The notes under the pieces are model-generated. The model did not search any database. It was not told where the DNA came from and worked only from the letters and a program-made list of their open reading frames with translations. A stretch of 64,000 nt of DNA from Nocardia nova SH22a (GTDB lineage Bacteria > Actinomycetota > Actinomycetes > Mycobacteriales > Mycobacteriaceae): NCBI RefSeq assembly GCF_000523235.1, contig NZ_CP006850.1, positions 5,704,001-5,768,000 of the forward strand, given 5' to 3'. Shown in pieces: positions 62,510-64,000 of the stretch. How positions within the stretch are numbered: position 1 is the stretch's first letter; each line of letters starts with the position of its first letter. The translations under genes were made by a program, and so were the position numbers.

Positions 62510-62886
62510 GCACTGGTCGACGGCAGGACTGGGAACTCACCGACGATCCAGGTGTGCTGGTGCGGCCGTTCGCGGTGACACGAGGCAGAGCCGGACGCAA
62601 CTTACACCAGCTCGATATTCTCACGCTGGTCGTGGCGGTGAGATCCGACAGCGACCTAGCCGGACTCGCCCCGGAGTACATCGAGATCGTTCGCATGACT
62701 CGCGGTCGGCCGCTGTCCATCGCCGAACTGGCCGCCCATCTCGATCTGCTATTGGCGGCGGTAAAGGTGCTCGTCAGTGACTTGATCCAATCCGGGCACG
62801 TCATCTACCGATCGCCGACACCAGCTTCCAACAGCCCCCACCCCGAACTTCTCCAGGCGGTACTCGATGGCATTCGTAGACTCTGA
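62506..62886 (+). CDS. DUF742-family protein (CvnC-like)
   Basis: A 126-residue DUF742 protein: VLVRPFAVTRGRAGRNLHQL, then LDILTLVV, LAPEYIEIVRMTRGRPLSIA and ELAAHLDLLLAAVKVLVSDL, a winged-helix-like layout. It is the third conservon component, of unknown biochemical role. The start overlaps CvnB by 4 nt and the end overlaps CvnD by 20 nt. Confidence 0.93.
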   Translation: MSTGRRQDWELTDDPGVLVRPFAVTRGRAGRNLHQLDILTLVVAVRSDSDLAGLAPEYIEIVRMTRGRPLSIAELAAHLDLLLAAVKVLVSDLIQSGHVIYRSPTPASNSPHPELLQAVLDGIRRL

Positions 62887-63448
62887 CCTCGTCGACCAAT
62901 CCGAAATCGGCTCCGTCGATGCTGTGAAGATACTGATCGCCGGTGGATTCGGCGTCGGCAAGACGACATTGGTCACGACCATCAGCGAGATCACGCCCCT
63001 GCGCACAGAGGAGCGTCTGACCGCCCTCGGCTCCGCGGTCGATGACCTGACCGGGGTGGAAACGAAGACCACGACGACAGTCGCTCTCGACTTCGGTCGT
63101 GTCACGCTCAACCCGCACCTGGTTCTGTACATGTTCGGCACACCAGGACAGAACAGGTTCTGGTTCATGTGGAACGAATTGTCGGTCGGCGCGCTCGGAG
63201 CGGTTGTCCTCGCAGACACCCGGCGACTCGAAGATTCATTCAGCGCAATCGACTATTTCGAGTCGCGCCGAATTCCCTTCGTCATCGCGGTCAATTGCTT
63301 CGATGGAGCCGACATCTATGACGAGCACGAGATACGTGACGCGTTGGCCATCTCCAATTACGCACCTGTTGTTCTGTGCGATGTCCGCGACCGGGAATCT
63401 TCGAAGAATATTCTCGTCCGCCTGATCGAGCACATCATGGCGCCGTGA
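62867..63448 (+). CDS. Conservon GTPase (CvnD-like)
   Basis: The 193-residue small GTPase has the P-loop GGFGVGKTT (26-34), an effector Thr stretch (TKTTTTVALDFGRV), a switch II MFGTPGQNRF with Gln, and N-C-F-D in place of NKxD. Conservon GTPases form a membrane complex with the sensor kinase and Roadblock proteins and influence development and secondary metabolism in Streptomyces. ATG 62867 lies inside the 3' end of the DUF742 gene. Confidence 0.93.
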   Translation: MAFVDSDLVDQSEIGSVDAVKILIAGGFGVGKTTLVTTISEITPLRTEERLTALGSAVDDLTGVETKTTTTVALDFGRVTLNPHLVLYMFGTPGQNRFWFMWNELSVGALGAVVLADTRRLEDSFSAIDYFESRRIPFVIAVNCFDGADIYDEHEIRDALAISNYAPVVLCDVRDRESSKNILVRLIEHIMAP

Positions 63449-63501
63449 TCAGATGCGGCGACCATATCCGGATCCCGAAGAACGATCTGGACGTCGAGCA
63501 T

Positions 63502-64000
63502 CTACTCATGCTCGCCGAGACGACGCAAAATCTCGGCAGCCGCATAGCGTGTACGCCCTGAGGCACTTCGCGGATCGTAGCCGAGTTCCTGCGTGAAGCT
63601 CTCGCGCCTGGCCTGCAGCGTTGAATGATGTACCGAAAGCTGCACCGCTGCAGAGCGGATGCTGTCGGCTTCTACCAGAATGCGCAAGATCCGCGCCGAT
63701 CGCGGGTCGAGCCTCGTCAACGCCGTCACATCATCATGCGGTACATCCGGGTCGTAGGCACGGGCGAGAATCAACATCGCTCCGAGATCCGTCGCGTCCA
63801 CGACTGGGAAAGACGAATCTGCCAGGCGGTATGCGATGACCGCTGCCTCCCACGATTCCGATGCGCGGTCGGCCCGAATCCATTGCCCGAGACCCGCCCG
63901 ACTGGCCGGGACGAACGCACCCGACACATCGAGTGTCGCCCGCAACACTCCGTATCGTGTTGGCACCACCGTCGTCAGCGCACCCGACCGCGCGGCGTCG
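63502..64000 (-). CDS. PucR-family regulator, C-terminal part (5' end outside window)
   Basis: The frame is open to the right edge of the window, so the gene starts beyond it. The visible 166 residues contain SARILRILVEADSIRSAAVQ and LSVHHSTLQARRESFTQELG, the PucR-type C-terminal helix-turn-helix (PF13556), then a short tail ending RRLGEHE. The upstream part (RLADSSFPVVDATDLGAMLI) matches the domain before it. It converges on the conservon. Confidence 0.82.
   Translation of the reverse strand, partial: DAARSGALTTVVPTRYGVLRATLDVSGAFVPASRAGLGQWIRADRASESWEAAVIAYRLADSSFPVVDATDLGAMLILARAYDPDVPHDDVTALTRLDPRSARILRILVEADSIRSAAVQLSVHHSTLQARRESFTQELGYDPRSASGRTRYAAAEILRRLGEHE

Noticed and set aside
1..64000. 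CRISPR array, rRNA genes or complete insertion sequence
   Set aside because: No regularly spaced repeats, rRNA sequence or full transposase gene seen.

Overview
The window looks like chromosomal DNA from a high-GC mycolate-type actinomycete, most likely Nocardia or a close relative. I infer this from the strong G/C third-position bias, the frequent GTG starts joined by ATGA/GTGA overlaps, the arabinogalactan enzyme AftC, the HemQ-dependent haem branch, a CvnABCD conservon and many TetR regulators. The assignment rests on family recognition and remembered gene order, not on a search.

Layout. 1-18.5 kb is catabolic: TetR regulators, a thiolase-like/DUF35 pair, an MpaB/Lcp-type oxygenase, a Tat-exported FAD dehydrogenase, an APC permease, a serine hydrolase, an AraC regulator with a flavin monooxygenase/reductase pair, and a Tat-exported ceramidase divergent from an amidase-TetR operon across a perfect 36-bp palindrome. 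19.0-19.7 kb carries four tRNA genes (Val-CAC, Gly-GCC, Cys-GCA, Val-GAC). 19.9-24.5 kb is an accessory island: a three-gene module (small CPTLYATDQDTY protein, DUF6879 protein, XRE/DUF5753 regulator) is present twice in tandem, each copy behind the same hairpin and operator-like element, with small genes on the other strand.

24.6-31.6 kb has an SRPBCC protein, an ArsR-like regulator divergent from a DHA2 drug exporter, a convergent pair of nuclease-fold proteins (TnsA-like and CoiA-like), a second MFS transporter and an acetyltransferase. 31.6-42.4 kb is the conserved core: secreted tyrosine phosphatase, ZapE-type ATPase, RibD-like reductase, lipoprotein hydrolase, AftC, MsrB, HemQ, HemY/CgoX, HemE and a DUF3000 protein. 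As I remember it, this follows the Rv2669-Rv2680 order of Mycobacterium tuberculosis, with local differences. Haem synthesis (HemE to coproporphyrinogen, HemY/CgoX, HemQ) sits here.

42.9-47 kb is a four-gene overlapping operon (FrsA-like hydrolase, fumarylacetoacetase-like hydrolase, metallo-beta-lactamase fold enzyme, CMD protein) with a divergent TetR. 47-59.9 kb mixes intact oxidoreductases and an acyl-CoA ligase with at least four broken genes: an enoyl-CoA hydratase tail, a DNA-ligase/amidohydrolase chimera, a frameshifted esterase and an acetyl-CoA synthetase tail. It looks like a region of repeated insertion and decay. 59.9-63.4 kb is a complete conservon (sensor kinase, Roadblock, DUF742, GTPase), followed by a PucR-type regulator cut by the window end.
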